The position numbers were made by a program, and so were the translations under genes. This document shows positions 1-7,798 of a stretch of 21,815 nt of DNA, in pieces. Origin of the DNA: UBA5336 sp039198685 (lineage in GTDB: Bacteria > Pseudomonadota > Alphaproteobacteria > Caulobacterales > Hyphomonadaceae); the NCBI GenBank assembly GCA_039198685.1, contig JBCCTK010000040.1, positions 1 through 21,815 of the forward strand, read 5' to 3'. Position 1 is the stretch's first letter, and every line of letters begins with the position of its first letter. The notes under the pieces are model-generated. The model saw only the letters and a program-made list of their open reading frames with translations, was not told the DNA's origin and made no database searches.

Positions 1-2
1 CG

Positions 3-563
3 TTGGGAACGCTCTGGAACATTGTAGGCTTCCAGACAAAGCTTAAATACGGCGCCCAATCCAAAGTCTTCAAGATGATTCCGGGCCTGGAGTCAGCCAC
101 ATTTGCGCGGCTCGGCGGCATTCATCGCAACACGTTCCTGAACGCCCCCAAACTGCTTGACGACCGACTGCGTCTGAAATCCATGCCTCGGCTGAGATTT
201 GCCGGCCAGATCACGGGGGTCGAAGGGTATGTGGAAAGCGCGTCCATGGGATTGTTAGCCGGACGGCTAGCCGCAGCCGACCGAATGGGCACCACCATGA
301 CGGTACCGCCTGCAACCACAGCCCACGGGGCGCTGGCCCGGCACATCACCGAGGGGCACATCACTGGGGCAAAAACATTTCAGCCTATGAATGTGAATTT
401 CGGCCTGTTCCCAGATATCGAAACCCCAACGCATAATGCAGAGGGGAAGCGGATCAAAGGCAAGGAAAAAGGGCGACACAGAAAAATGGCGATAGCCGCG
501 CGCGCCCTCCGTGACTTTGAGATCTGGGCAGAGCCAGTGACAACATCGGTTGCCGCAGAGTAA
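3..563 (+). CDS. trmFO: TrmFO, folate-dependent tRNA (uracil-54-C5)-methyltransferase, C-terminal part
   Basis: Only the last 186 codons are present; the gene begins upstream of the window and the reading frame is open from base 3. TrmFO uses FAD and methylenetetrahydrofolate to make 5-methyluridine at tRNA position 54 in the cytosol. The family signatures visible are VGFQTKLK, then the FxRMIPGL-like segment (FKMIPGLESATFARLGG), the HRNTFLNAPKLLD block that follows it, and the FAGQITGVEGYVESASMGLLAG block, all characteristic of the C-terminal half of TrmFO/Gid. The stop is TAA at 561-563. The downstream neighbour is convergent, with a 227-base gap holding an imperfect hairpin. Nothing suggests the gene is broken; it is simply cut by the window edge. 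Confidence 0.95.
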   Translation: MGTLWNIVGFQTKLKYGAQSKVFKMIPGLESATFARLGGIHRNTFLNAPKLLDDRLRLKSMPRLRFAGQITGVEGYVESASMGLLAGRLAAADRMGTTMTVPPATTAHGALARHITEGHITGAKTFQPMNVNFGLFPDIETPTHNAEGKRIKGKEKGRHRKMAIAARALRDFEIWAEPVTTSVAAE

Positions 564-571
564 CCCGTACA

Positions 572-602
572 CAAAAAAGAAAGGCCACCCTATTGGGCGG
601 CC
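572..602 (-). terminator. Rho-independent terminator, minus strand (possibly bidirectional)
   Basis: An 8-bp stem with one A/C mismatch (583-590 with 595-602) closes a 4-base loop. On the minus strand the stem is followed by a T-rich run, the complement of 572-582. On the plus strand the 3' side is not T-rich, so the structure best fits the end of minus-strand transcripts from the histidine phosphatase/racemase genes. It also lies just after trmFO and may attenuate read-through from it. Confidence 0.6.
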
Positions 603-751
603 CAAGGTAAGCAAGAAGGACGCCGGCTCAAAGCGTCTTGGAAGTTCCACTCGCTTTTCGCCGACACGCTATTTCTAGCTTAACCAACATGAATGATGGG
701 CCAGTGTGGTCCAACCTTTTTGTTCATTTTGGAGATGAAACTTGCGTGATC

Positions 752-767
752 CTGAATGGACATTCAG
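752..767. repeat. 16-bp palindrome with an extra half-site
   Basis: CTGAATGGACATTCAG is an inverted repeat of CTGAATG around a 2-base centre. A third copy of the half-site, CATTCAG, lies at 788-794 and covers the stop codon of the minus-strand phosphatase gene. The centre is too short for an efficient RNA hairpin unless the inner pairs open, so a protein-binding site is possible. No promoter is recognisable next to it, and function is unknown. Confidence 0.35.
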
Positions 768-790
768 AAAACATGGCCCAGCCGGACCAT

Positions 791-1522
791 TCAGTCAGAT
801 GCCCTGGTGAAAATCGCTTCCAATGACCGTTGATTCATACCGTTCTTGAGAAAATTGGCCGGTGTAAGGTTTACTGCTTTGATGAGGGCACGCTCAATCT
901 CGACCTCACCATTTTGATTCGCCACAAGATCGAAGTCCAGAATGTTTATGCAGCCAGTATCCTGCTCGAACCCCGCACTTGATCCGAGCGGCGCTTTGAT
1001 CGCCCAAGCCAGCAGAAGCCGGTTTACGACCTCATGGGCAACAATAAGCGCGGTATGCCAGTCTGGCCGCTCCAAGAGGACACGTATACCCTTCTCTATC
1101 CGGTCCATCGCATCGGTGAAGGCTTCTCCTCCTTCAAGAAATGTTGCCCCTGGCTGACCTGCGCACTCGAACTGAAAGGTCATTGTGGCGGCCAACTGTT
1201 CGGCACTTTCGAAGTTGATATAGTGCCCGGATCGCAGTTCCGAAAATCGCGCTTCGTCCTCCAATTCCAGGTCATAGGGATGATGGGACAAAACGATTTC
1301 TGCCGTTTCGCGCGTGCGGTGCAGCCCTGAACACAAGGCAAGATCGAAATGTACATCGCGCAGCGCCAAACCTGCTGCACGCGCCTCTTCGCGGCCTTCC
1401 GGCGTCAAAAAGGCTTGCGAGGGGTCTTGGCTTTCGCGGACCTTCTTGGATGTATAATCCACAAAGCCGTGGCGCATCAGATAGATACGCCTACGCCCCG
1501 TTGTGCCCGGTAAGCTGGCCAT
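791..1522 (-). CDS. Histidine phosphatase family protein (phosphoglycerate-mutase-like)
   Basis: The protein is about 243 residues. The catalytic RHG motif is in IYLMRHG near residues 13-19, with R17 and H18 (the phosphorylated histidine). CSGLHRTRETAEI is the second phosphate-pocket block with its arginine, RFSELRSG supplies the acidic residue, and ALIVAHE near the C-terminus carries the second catalytic histidine. Branch members act on sugar phosphates, phosphoproteins or other phosphoesters; the substrate cannot be told. ATG at 1522 is chosen because it lies 2 bases after the upstream TGA stop and gives a short N-terminus before the RHG strand; a GTG at 1540 would add six residues. The gene is almost certainly co-transcribed with the racemase-type gene upstream. 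Similar phosphatases beside acyl-CoA enzymes are common, but no direct functional link is shown. Confidence 0.85.
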   Translation of the reverse strand: MASLPGTTGRRRIYLMRHGFVDYTSKKVRESQDPSQAFLTPEGREEARAAGLALRDVHFDLALCSGLHRTRETAEIVLSHHPYDLELEDEARFSELRSGHYINFESAEQLAATMTFQFECAGQPGATFLEGGEAFTDAMDRIEKGIRVLLERPDWHTALIVAHEVVNRLLLAWAIKAPLGSSAGFEQDTGCINILDFDLVANQNGEVEIERALIKAVNLTPANFLKNGMNQRSLEAIFTRASD

Positions 1523-1524
1523 AT

Positions 1525-2619
1525 TCAGGCAAGCCCCCACTCAGACAGAATCGCATCACGATGTTGATCGGCGCCCGGTGCAGGTCCTTGAATGGTCCCA
1601 GGTGTCCTGGAGAAGCGGGGCGCAGGCGCTGGCTGCACCACGCCTTCATAGTCCACGAATGTTTTTCGGGCTTGGTTGTGCGGGTGGTGTGGCGCTTCGG
1701 CGAGTGACAAGACCGGCGCGAAACAGATGTCCGTGCCTTCCATGATATCGCACCAATCCTCGCGGGTCTTGGTCGCGATCACACCGGCCAGCTTCTGTTT
1801 AAGTGAAGGCCATTTTGAACGGTCCATCTGGGCGTGGAACTCAGGATCGCTCAAGCCCGCCTTTTCGAGCAACAGTGCATAGAATTGGGGCTCGATGGAC
1901 CCGATCGAAACGTAGAGCCCATCGCTACATTCATAGGTGTCATAAAAGTGCGCACCGCCATCAAGGAGATTGTCCTCCCGATGGTCGTTCCAGATGCCCG
2001 ATGCGCGCATGCCATAGAACATCGCAGACAGGGAAGCGGCCCCATCCGTCATCGCACAGTCAATCACTTGTCCTTCACCTGAAGCCCTGGCGTTGATGAT
2101 ACCGGCACACAGACCAAAGGCGAGATACAGTGCCCCACCGCCATAATCTCCCACAAGATTCAGCGGAGGAGATGGCGGCACCCCCTTGCGACCCATGGCA
2201 CCCAGGGCCCCTGTCAGGGCAATATAATTTAAGTCATGGCCTGCGGCGTGCGACAGGGTACCGTGCTGTCCCCATCCCGTCATGCGCCCATACACCAGTT
2301 TTGGATTTCGCTGCAGCGTGATGTCTGGCCCCAGACCCAGACGCTCCATCACACCGGGCCGAAAACCCTCTATCAGACCGTCGGCCTTGTCGATGAGTTG
2401 GAGGGCCAATTCGACGTCAGCACATGCTTTCAAATTCAGGGCAATCGATCGCCGACCGCGACCGGTAACATCACGCGGATCCGACTTGGTCTTGCTACCA
2501 GAACGATCGATTCGCACAACGTCCGCGCCGAGGTCCGATAATAACATTCCACAGAATGGCGCCGGCCCAATACCGGCAAACTCGACGATTTTTACGCCGT
2601 TCAGGGGTCCGCTTGCCAT
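1525..2619 (-). CDS. Alpha-methylacyl-CoA racemase / CaiB-BaiF family CoA-transferase
   Basis: The protein is 364 residues, normal for the family. It opens with the typical L.GVKIVEFAGIGPAPFCGMLLSDLGADVVRID block. AGHDLNYIALTG places a histidine at residue 128, and NLVGDYGGG places an aspartate at 158. The 30-residue spacing matches the His/Asp catalytic pair of mycobacterial alpha-methylacyl-CoA racemase. YDTYECSDG and the IEPQFY segment also fit racemases better than formyl-CoA transferases. The likely reaction is interconversion of (R)- and (S)-2-methylacyl-CoA in branched-chain fatty acid breakdown; a CoA-transferase role is the alternative. ATG 2619 is chosen because GGAGG sits 6 bases upstream; ATG 2625 would abut that sequence directly and the farther TTG at 2655 has no advantage. 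The histidine phosphatase gene follows 2 bases after the stop. Confidence 0.9.
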   Translation of the reverse strand: MASGPLNGVKIVEFAGIGPAPFCGMLLSDLGADVVRIDRSGSKTKSDPRDVTGRGRRSIALNLKACADVELALQLIDKADGLIEGFRPGVMERLGLGPDITLQRNPKLVYGRMTGWGQHGTLSHAAGHDLNYIALTGALGAMGRKGVPPSPPLNLVGDYGGGALYLAFGLCAGIINARASGEGQVIDCAMTDGAASLSAMFYGMRASGIWNDHREDNLLDGGAHFYDTYECSDGLYVSIGSIEPQFYALLLEKAGLSDPEFHAQMDRSKWPSLKQKLAGVIATKTREDWCDIMEGTDICFAPVLSLAEAPHHPHNQARKTFVDYEGVVQPAPAPRFSRTPGTIQGPAPGADQHRDAILSEWGLA

Positions 2620-2711
2620 TTCCATCCTCCATCGACCAGTTTCGAAACGCGACATTAAGACTGCCCGTCGCAGATGGAAGTCTCTCCTAGCGTAAGAAAT
2701 GGGGTTCTCCC

Positions 2712-3938
2712 TTGACCGAGCCTTCCTTTAAAGACCCCCAGATAGAAGTCGTTTTTCGTCCAACACGCCAAAACGACCTGCTTTCGCGCCTCGCTTCTGC
2801 CGGCTTTCGGCCTATTAACGCGACGGCCCCAATCGAGACGCACACAAGCGTCCCCCTGCTCATCGACTTGTCGACCACCGAGCCTAATCAACTGGAAGAC
2901 CTTGGCTTTGCTGCCTCCGCAGATCTTAATCGGCCCGTTGTCCTACTTGGCGAGTTGAGGAAACCGTTGCGCCCGAACGCCAAACAGATTCACGTGACCA
3001 GTTTGGAGCTCATTTCCAGTCTTCCAGCCCGGTTGGACCTGCGCAGGCGGAGCCTTCTTCGCGAAAACGAACGCGCGCTTCGTCAAAAAACCGAACACAC
3101 ATTCGGCAATCCGCTCTACTTCGAAGACAAGGCCAAGCGTACTTCGAGCCCAAAGGTACTTTATCTGGGCCCTATTGGAACGCGGTTTCTTCCCTTGTCT
3201 AAGGGGTTGGCAGCGCGCGGCGTTCAAGTGGTGGCGTCAATTACGGCTCAAACGGCACAGATGCACCTGGATGCGGAGACGTTTCGATTGCTCCTGATCG
3301 AAGGGACACAGACACCGGAAGATGTCGCGATGCTCATACAAGGCCGGGGCGACCTGCCGGTGTTCATAATCGGTTCGGATGCGCTCAACGTGTATGATGG
3401 TTGCGTCGATGTCGATCAGGACAGTGAAACCGCCTACGATTTTATCTCAGACCGAGCAAAATCCGAACCGTTGAAAACTCAACTCGACCGGGTACGACTG
3501 GGTGCAACATCCCACGATCCAATGACTGGGCTGTATTCCGAAGCCTTCCTGCGGGCCCACCTTCCCAGACAAATGGCCGCGTGCGCACAGTATGAAACAC
3601 CTTTGACGTTACTGCACCTGCGCTGTCGTGACAGCGACCTCGATAGCTCGGATCTCGTGACTCTTTCCAACTGTTTTGTTGCAAACCTGCGGGAAACCGA
3701 TCTCCTGGTGCGCTTGAACTCGTCGAGTTTTCTCGCCGTGTTGAGAGACACATCCTATGCCGGTGCAGCCCGCCTGGCCTCGCGTCTGATAGCGGTTGTG
3801 GAGAACCACGCAGACTATGGTACTCGGTTTGCCGAACGCTTGCTCTGGCGAGCCGTTGAGCGCCGAGGCGGGTTTACCCCAGACAGCTTAATTCAGTCGG
3901 TCTTGAGCGGACCATATTCCAAGGCGATAGCAGCCTAG
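2712..3938 (+). CDS. Receiver-like/degenerate GGDEF domain protein
   Basis: The 408-residue protein has two alpha/beta segments resembling pseudo-receiver domains (about 10-110 with VVLLGE; about 147-235 with KVLYLG, LLLIEG and VFIIGS) and a C-terminal GGDEF-fold domain (about 265-375). The GGDEF entry motif is present as HDPMTGLYSEAFL (268-280), followed by TLLHLRCRD. The signature loop itself reads LNSSSF (335-340) instead of GGDEF, so diguanylate cyclase activity is not expected. The second segment lacks the phosphoacceptor aspartate at the usual LLLxD position. The layout recalls Caulobacter PopA (two receivers plus a catalytically inactive GGDEF), but I would not call orthology. Start is TTG 2712 with GGGG 7 bases upstream; the ATG at 2699 is out of frame. 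It is divergent from the racemase-type gene and its stop overlaps the mfd stop. Confidence 0.7.
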   Translation: MTEPSFKDPQIEVVFRPTRQNDLLSRLASAGFRPINATAPIETHTSVPLLIDLSTTEPNQLEDLGFAASADLNRPVVLLGELRKPLRPNAKQIHVTSLELISSLPARLDLRRRSLLRENERALRQKTEHTFGNPLYFEDKAKRTSSPKVLYLGPIGTRFLPLSKGLAARGVQVVASITAQTAQMHLDAETFRLLLIEGTQTPEDVAMLIQGRGDLPVFIIGSDALNVYDGCVDVDQDSETAYDFISDRAKSEPLKTQLDRVRLGATSHDPMTGLYSEAFLRAHLPRQMAACAQYETPLTLLHLRCRDSDLDSSDLVTLSNCFVANLRETDLLVRLNSSSFLAVLRDTSYAGAARLASRLIAVVENHADYGTRFAERLLWRAVERRGGFTPDSLIQSVLSGPYSKAIAA

Positions 3939-6900
3939 TTTCCTGGTACGGCCTCTGCCAGTTCGTCTAGTAGTCTCTGAATCGCCCCGATCCGCTGCAC
4001 AGGAGAGCCGGCACCTGACGTCAGCACAAGTTTGCTGTCTGGTCTCAGCTTCAGTTGAGATGGCCTGGCCTGCACCACTGTCATCAACAATCCTGGATCA
4101 ATCGTTGTTTCTTCCCGAAAGGAAAAAACAGCCCCCTTAGGCCCAGCATCAACCTTCTGAATTCCTAACGCCTTGCACCGTGCCTTGATCGCGGCAACGT
4201 CGAGGAGTTGCTGGGTCGGCTCGGGCAAAGGCCCAAAACGATCCACAAGTTCTGCAGCAAACGACTCCCGGCCATCATGGGTGTCGATATCAGCCAAGCG
4301 GCGATAAAGGGACATGCGCACAGCCAAGTCGTCTACATAGTCCTCGGGAATGAGAACCGCGAGCCCCAGATTGATCGTCGGCGACCACTCGTCCGCCAAC
4401 GTATCAACCTCCGGGCCTTGGCCCGATTGCAAAGCCGCCACGGCGTCTTCAAGCATCTGCTGGTAAAGCTCGACTCCGACCTCTTTCACATGGCCGGACT
4501 GTTGGTCACCCAGCAGATTACCGGACCCGCGCATATCAAGGTCATGGCTGGCAAGCTGAAACCCTGCCCCAAGACTATCAAGCGATTGCAGGACCCGAAG
4601 CCGTTTGTCCGCAGTCTCCGTAATTACCTCATCGCGGGGCGTCGTGAAATAGGCGTAAGCACGCTGTTTTGAGCGGCCAACGCGGCCCCTGAGCTGGTAA
4701 AGCTGTGCCAATCCAAACCGGTCTGCTCGATAAATTATCAAGGTGTTAGCCCGGGGAATGTCGAGCCCGCTTTCAACGATGGTCGTGGATAGCAGCACGT
4801 CATACTCACCTTCGTAGAAGGCCGTCATGATGTCATCTAGCTCGCCTGCCGCCATTTGGCCGTGGGCAACCACGAAGCGCACCTCCGGTACATTGTCCTT
4901 TAGAAAGTCTTCCAATCGAGCGAGATCCTTAATCCTAGGCGCAACAAAGAAGGCCTGACCACCGCGGTATTTTTCCCTTAGCAAGGCTTCTCGGATTGTT
5001 ACGGTATCAAACTCGGTCACGTAGGTCCGTACGGACAATCGATCGACAGGCGGTGTGGCGATTATAGAAAGATCGCGAATACCCGTGAGCGCCATCTGCA
5101 GGGTACGTGGAATGGGTGTTGCCGAGAGTGTGAGAACATGGACGTCAGCACGAAGCTCCTTGAGCCGCTCCTTGTGCTTCACACCGAAGCGCTGTTCCTC
5201 ATCAACAATCATAAGCCCCAGATTGTTGAACTCGACGGTTTTCGCCAGCAGTGCATGGGTTCCAATCACCACATTGACTGAACCGGACCTTATGCCCGCC
5301 CGTGTCTCTGTGGCATCCTTAGCTGATACCAGACGGGACAATTGTCGGACTTCGAGTGGCCAACCACCCAGGCGGTCAGAGAATGTGTTGAAATGCTGTC
5401 GCGCGAGGATCGTTGTTGGCGCAATGATCGCCACCTGCATCCCGGTCATCGCTGCAACGAAAGCGCCCCGGAGTGCCACTTCCGTCTTACCGAAGCCAAC
5501 ATCGCCACACACAAGTCGGTCCATAGGGCGCCCGGAACTCAAATCCCCCAAGACATCTTCGATGGCGTGCAGCTGGTCATCGGTTTCCGCAAAGGGAAAG
5601 CCAGCGGCAAATTCCTCGTAGAGGCCGTCGCCCGCATCGACGACTTCGCCCTTTTTCAGCAAGCGTTGGGCGGCGACCTCCATGAGCTCTGCAGCCATTT
5701 CGAGTATACGCTTTTTCGCTTTTGCCTTTCGCGCCTGCCAGCCAGCGCCGCCGAGTCTGTCGATTGCGCCAGCCGCGTCATCGCTTCCGAACCGGCTGAT
5801 CAGATCGATGTTCTCAACGGGAAGGAAGATACGGTCCCCGCCTGCATACTCCAATTCCAGACAATCGTGCGGCGCGCCGGTCAGGTCGAGCGTTTTCAGG
5901 CCCGAATAGCGCGCCACGCCGTGATCGACATGAACGACCAGATCGCCCACGGCCAAGGCCGCGGCCTCGGCGATGAAATTCGCGGCCTTGCGTTTGCGAC
6001 GTGGGGCGGCCAAGCGGTCCCCGAGAATATCGGGTTCCGCAATAATCGCGGTATCACCCAGGATGAAGCCGGACTCCAGAGGCAGCTCAGATACCGCCAG
6101 ACCAAGAGTTTGTGCAGCTGGAAGCGAATAAGATCGCTCCAGTTCGGCCAGGCCATGATCTTCAAAAACGTTGACCAGGCGATCGGCAGACCCATCCGAC
6201 CATGCCGCCAGGATTACTGACTTTCCTTGTGCCCGAAGCGCTTTGGCATGGGCTCCAGCTGCTTCGAATACATTCTCTTCGACCTTGGCGCGCTCAGGAG
6301 CGAAGTTCCGTCCCTGTGACGCGCCCAAATCCGACTGGTTTACCGCCGCATCGCCCCCGGTAAAGCGAGCCACTCTCCTGGACTGGATCCGCGCTTCGAA
6401 TTCTGCTGCATCAAGATAGAGTGCGCCGGGATCCAAGACCCGTCCCGCACGGTGGTCCCCTGCCGCTTCGACACGAGCGTCGAAATAGTCTTGTGCCTGG
6501 GAAAGGCGTTCATTTGCGGATTCACCCGCCAAATGCCCGAAAGTAATGAGCGTGGATTCAGGTACATACTCGAAGAGTGTGTCCAACCGCTCATGGAACA
6601 AGGGAAGCCAGGTTTCCACACCTTGCCGCCGGATAGACGCTCGGGCCGCCTCATACATCGGGTCCCCGGAAGGTGGGCCAAAAGTCTCAAGGTAGCGCTC
6701 CCGGAACCGGCTTAGGACCTCATCATTAAAGAGAATTTCGCTGACGGGGGCGAATGCTGCTCCCTGGAGCTGGGCAGTGGATCGCTGGGTTTCCGCATCG
6801 AAGCTCCTCAGCCCTTCAAGGAAGTCTCCAAAAAAATCAAGCCGAAGGGGCTCTGGAGAGGTCGGCGCGAAAATATCGATAATCCCCCCACGCACAGCAT

Positions 6901-7390
6901 ATTCGCCGCGCTCACGAACCGTTGAGACCCGCACATATCCGTTGACGGACAGATATTCCGTAAGCGCTTGTTGTGCCACTGGCTCTCCGACACTGACCGA
7001 AAAGCTGGCCGCCCGCATAAGCTCTGCTGTGGGTACACGCTGAACAACGGACGCAGCGGTTGTTACAATCAGTGTCGGCTTTTGGAATTCTGCAAGGCGC
7101 GAAAGCCTCGCCAAGGCTGCACATCGGCGTGCAGCGACGGCGGGTGAAGGGCTTACCCTGTCATAGGGTAGTGTGTCCCAGGCTGGAAGGTGGATGCGAT
7201 CAAGCCCGGGGTCTGCATATTCCGCAATTTTCAGTGCTGTTACCGCCTGCTTATCATCGCGCGCCACATACACCGCTGAGCCCTGTTCGCCCTGGAGCAT
7301 CTGCACCAGCGCAAGGACGTCTGCGCCAAAAGGGGCGCCTGCGATTGTTTGTTGTCCGGATACGCCGGCAAGAAGCGCTGCAGGTGTCAT
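3935..7390 (-). CDS. mfd: Transcription-repair coupling factor Mfd
   Basis: The protein is 1151 residues, full length for Mfd. It removes RNA polymerase stalled at lesions by DNA translocation and recruits UvrA for nucleotide excision repair. In order: the UvrB-like N-terminal module (HLPAWDTLPYDRVSPSP near 67-82; GGIIDIFAP near 168-176), the CarD-like RNA-polymerase-interaction domain (about 480-535, VGDLVVHVDHGVARY), then the RecG-like SF2 motor with Walker A GDVGFGKT (629-636), DEEQ (730-733), SATPIPRTL, and QLRGRVGRS. The C-terminal autoinhibitory domain runs from about 1000. The start ATG 7390 is clear. The upstream sdhE gene ends 39 bases before, so co-transcription is likely. The TAG stop shares a CTAG with the stop of the convergent GGDEF-like gene. 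Given the nearby photolyase genes, the window is rich in lesion-processing functions. Confidence 0.98.
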   Translation of the reverse strand: MTPAALLAGVSGQQTIAGAPFGADVLALVQMLQGEQGSAVYVARDDKQAVTALKIAEYADPGLDRIHLPAWDTLPYDRVSPSPAVAARRCAALARLSRLAEFQKPTLIVTTAASVVQRVPTAELMRAASFSVSVGEPVAQQALTEYLSVNGYVRVSTVRERGEYAVRGGIIDIFAPTSPEPLRLDFFGDFLEGLRSFDAETQRSTAQLQGAAFAPVSEILFNDEVLSRFRERYLETFGPPSGDPMYEAARASIRRQGVETWLPLFHERLDTLFEYVPESTLITFGHLAGESANERLSQAQDYFDARVEAAGDHRAGRVLDPGALYLDAAEFEARIQSRRVARFTGGDAAVNQSDLGASQGRNFAPERAKVEENVFEAAGAHAKALRAQGKSVILAAWSDGSADRLVNVFEDHGLAELERSYSLPAAQTLGLAVSELPLESGFILGDTAIIAEPDILGDRLAAPRRKRKAANFIAEAAALAVGDLVVHVDHGVARYSGLKTLDLTGAPHDCLELEYAGGDRIFLPVENIDLISRFGSDDAAGAIDRLGGAGWQARKAKAKKRILEMAAELMEVAAQRLLKKGEVVDAGDGLYEEFAAGFPFAETDDQLHAIEDVLGDLSSGRPMDRLVCGDVGFGKTEVALRGAFVAAMTGMQVAIIAPTTILARQHFNTFSDRLGGWPLEVRQLSRLVSAKDATETRAGIRSGSVNVVIGTHALLAKTVEFNNLGLMIVDEEQRFGVKHKERLKELRADVHVLTLSATPIPRTLQMALTGIRDLSIIATPPVDRLSVRTYVTEFDTVTIREALLREKYRGGQAFFVAPRIKDLARLEDFLKDNVPEVRFVVAHGQMAAGELDDIMTAFYEGEYDVLLSTTIVESGLDIPRANTLIIYRADRFGLAQLYQLRGRVGRSKQRAYAYFTTPRDEVITETADKRLRVLQSLDSLGAGFQLASHDLDMRGSGNLLGDQQSGHVKEVGVELYQQMLEDAVAALQSGQGPEVDTLADEWSPTINLGLAVLIPEDYVDDLAVRMSLYRRLADIDTHDGRESFAAELVDRFGPLPEPTQQLLDVAAIKARCKALGIQKVDAGPKGAVFSFREETTIDPGLLMTVVQARPSQLKLRPDSKLVLTSGAGSPVQRIGAIQRLLDELAEAVPGN

Positions 7391-7429
7391 TCAAAAAGCC
7401 GCTTTCTACCGATCCAACCACGGGCTGCC

Positions 7430-7702
7430 TCAACCAGGCTGGGCCTCGTAGCGGAATGCAATCAGTTGGTCCAGCACGGCGCTTTTATGATTATCGGGAA
7501 CATCTTTCTGCCCAATCAGCCACGCATAGACTTCCCAGTCGGGAGTGGTGAGAAGGCGTTCAAATTGATCCAAGTCCCCAGAGGAGAAGGCATCGATCCG
7601 CTCGTCTGCAAAACTTCCCATGATCAGGTCCATCTCGCGGAAACCGCGGCGCCAGGCCCTGAAGCGAAGTTTTCTGCGGCGCTCTTGGATTTCATCGTTC
7701 AT
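7430..7702 (-). CDS. sdhE: FAD assembly factor SdhE (succinate dehydrogenase assembly factor 2 family)
   Basis: The small protein is 90 residues, the family norm. SdhE helps attach FAD covalently to the flavoprotein subunit of succinate dehydrogenase and related enzymes in the cytosol. The diagnostic RGxxE motif is RGFRE (residues 19-23), inside the longer RFRAWRRGFREMDLIMGSF block, and DWEVYAWL near residues 55-62 is also typical. The chosen start is ATG 7702, with AAGGA seven bases upstream; an in-frame start at 7762 would add 20 residues that lack family features and would run into the divergent recG leader. It lies upstream of mfd in the same direction, an arrangement I recognise as common in alphaproteobacteria. 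Confidence 0.93.
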   Translation of the reverse strand: MNDEIQERRRKLRFRAWRRGFREMDLIMGSFADERIDAFSSGDLDQFERLLTTPDWEVYAWLIGQKDVPDNHKSAVLDQLIAFRYEAQPG

Positions 7703-7798
7703 GGCAGGGTCCTTGGAAATGAGTTGCAGACATAGTGCACCGTAAAGCTGCTGCACAGCCAATTGCCGGAACGAAAGGCTCGCCCTAGTGTCGCGGCC

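Noticed and set aside
747..770. TGATCC on the plus strand resembling the -35 box of the stress promoters
   Set aside because: The hexamer 18 bases on is ACATGG, and no plus-strand gene follows. Other TGATCC copies in the window fall inside coding regions.
775..792. 18-base near-identical match (17 of 18) to 12624-12641
   Set aside because: One copy is inside the DUF3089-like coding region and the other is intergenic, with no extension of similarity. Chance is the simplest explanation in GC-rich DNA.
638..826. 62-codon plus-strand frame between trmFO and the phosphatase gene
   Set aside because: No recognisable motif or clear ribosome binding site, and it runs antisense into the end of the phosphatase gene.
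5342..6220. Long plus-strand open frame inside mfd (292 codons)
   Set aside because: Fully antisense to conserved Mfd domains. The translation has no family features and the open length follows from the codon bias of mfd.
7724..7756. Short inverted repeat GTGCA/TGCAC in the sdhE-recG divergent region
   Set aside because: Only five base pairs per arm and not clearly placed relative to any promoter.
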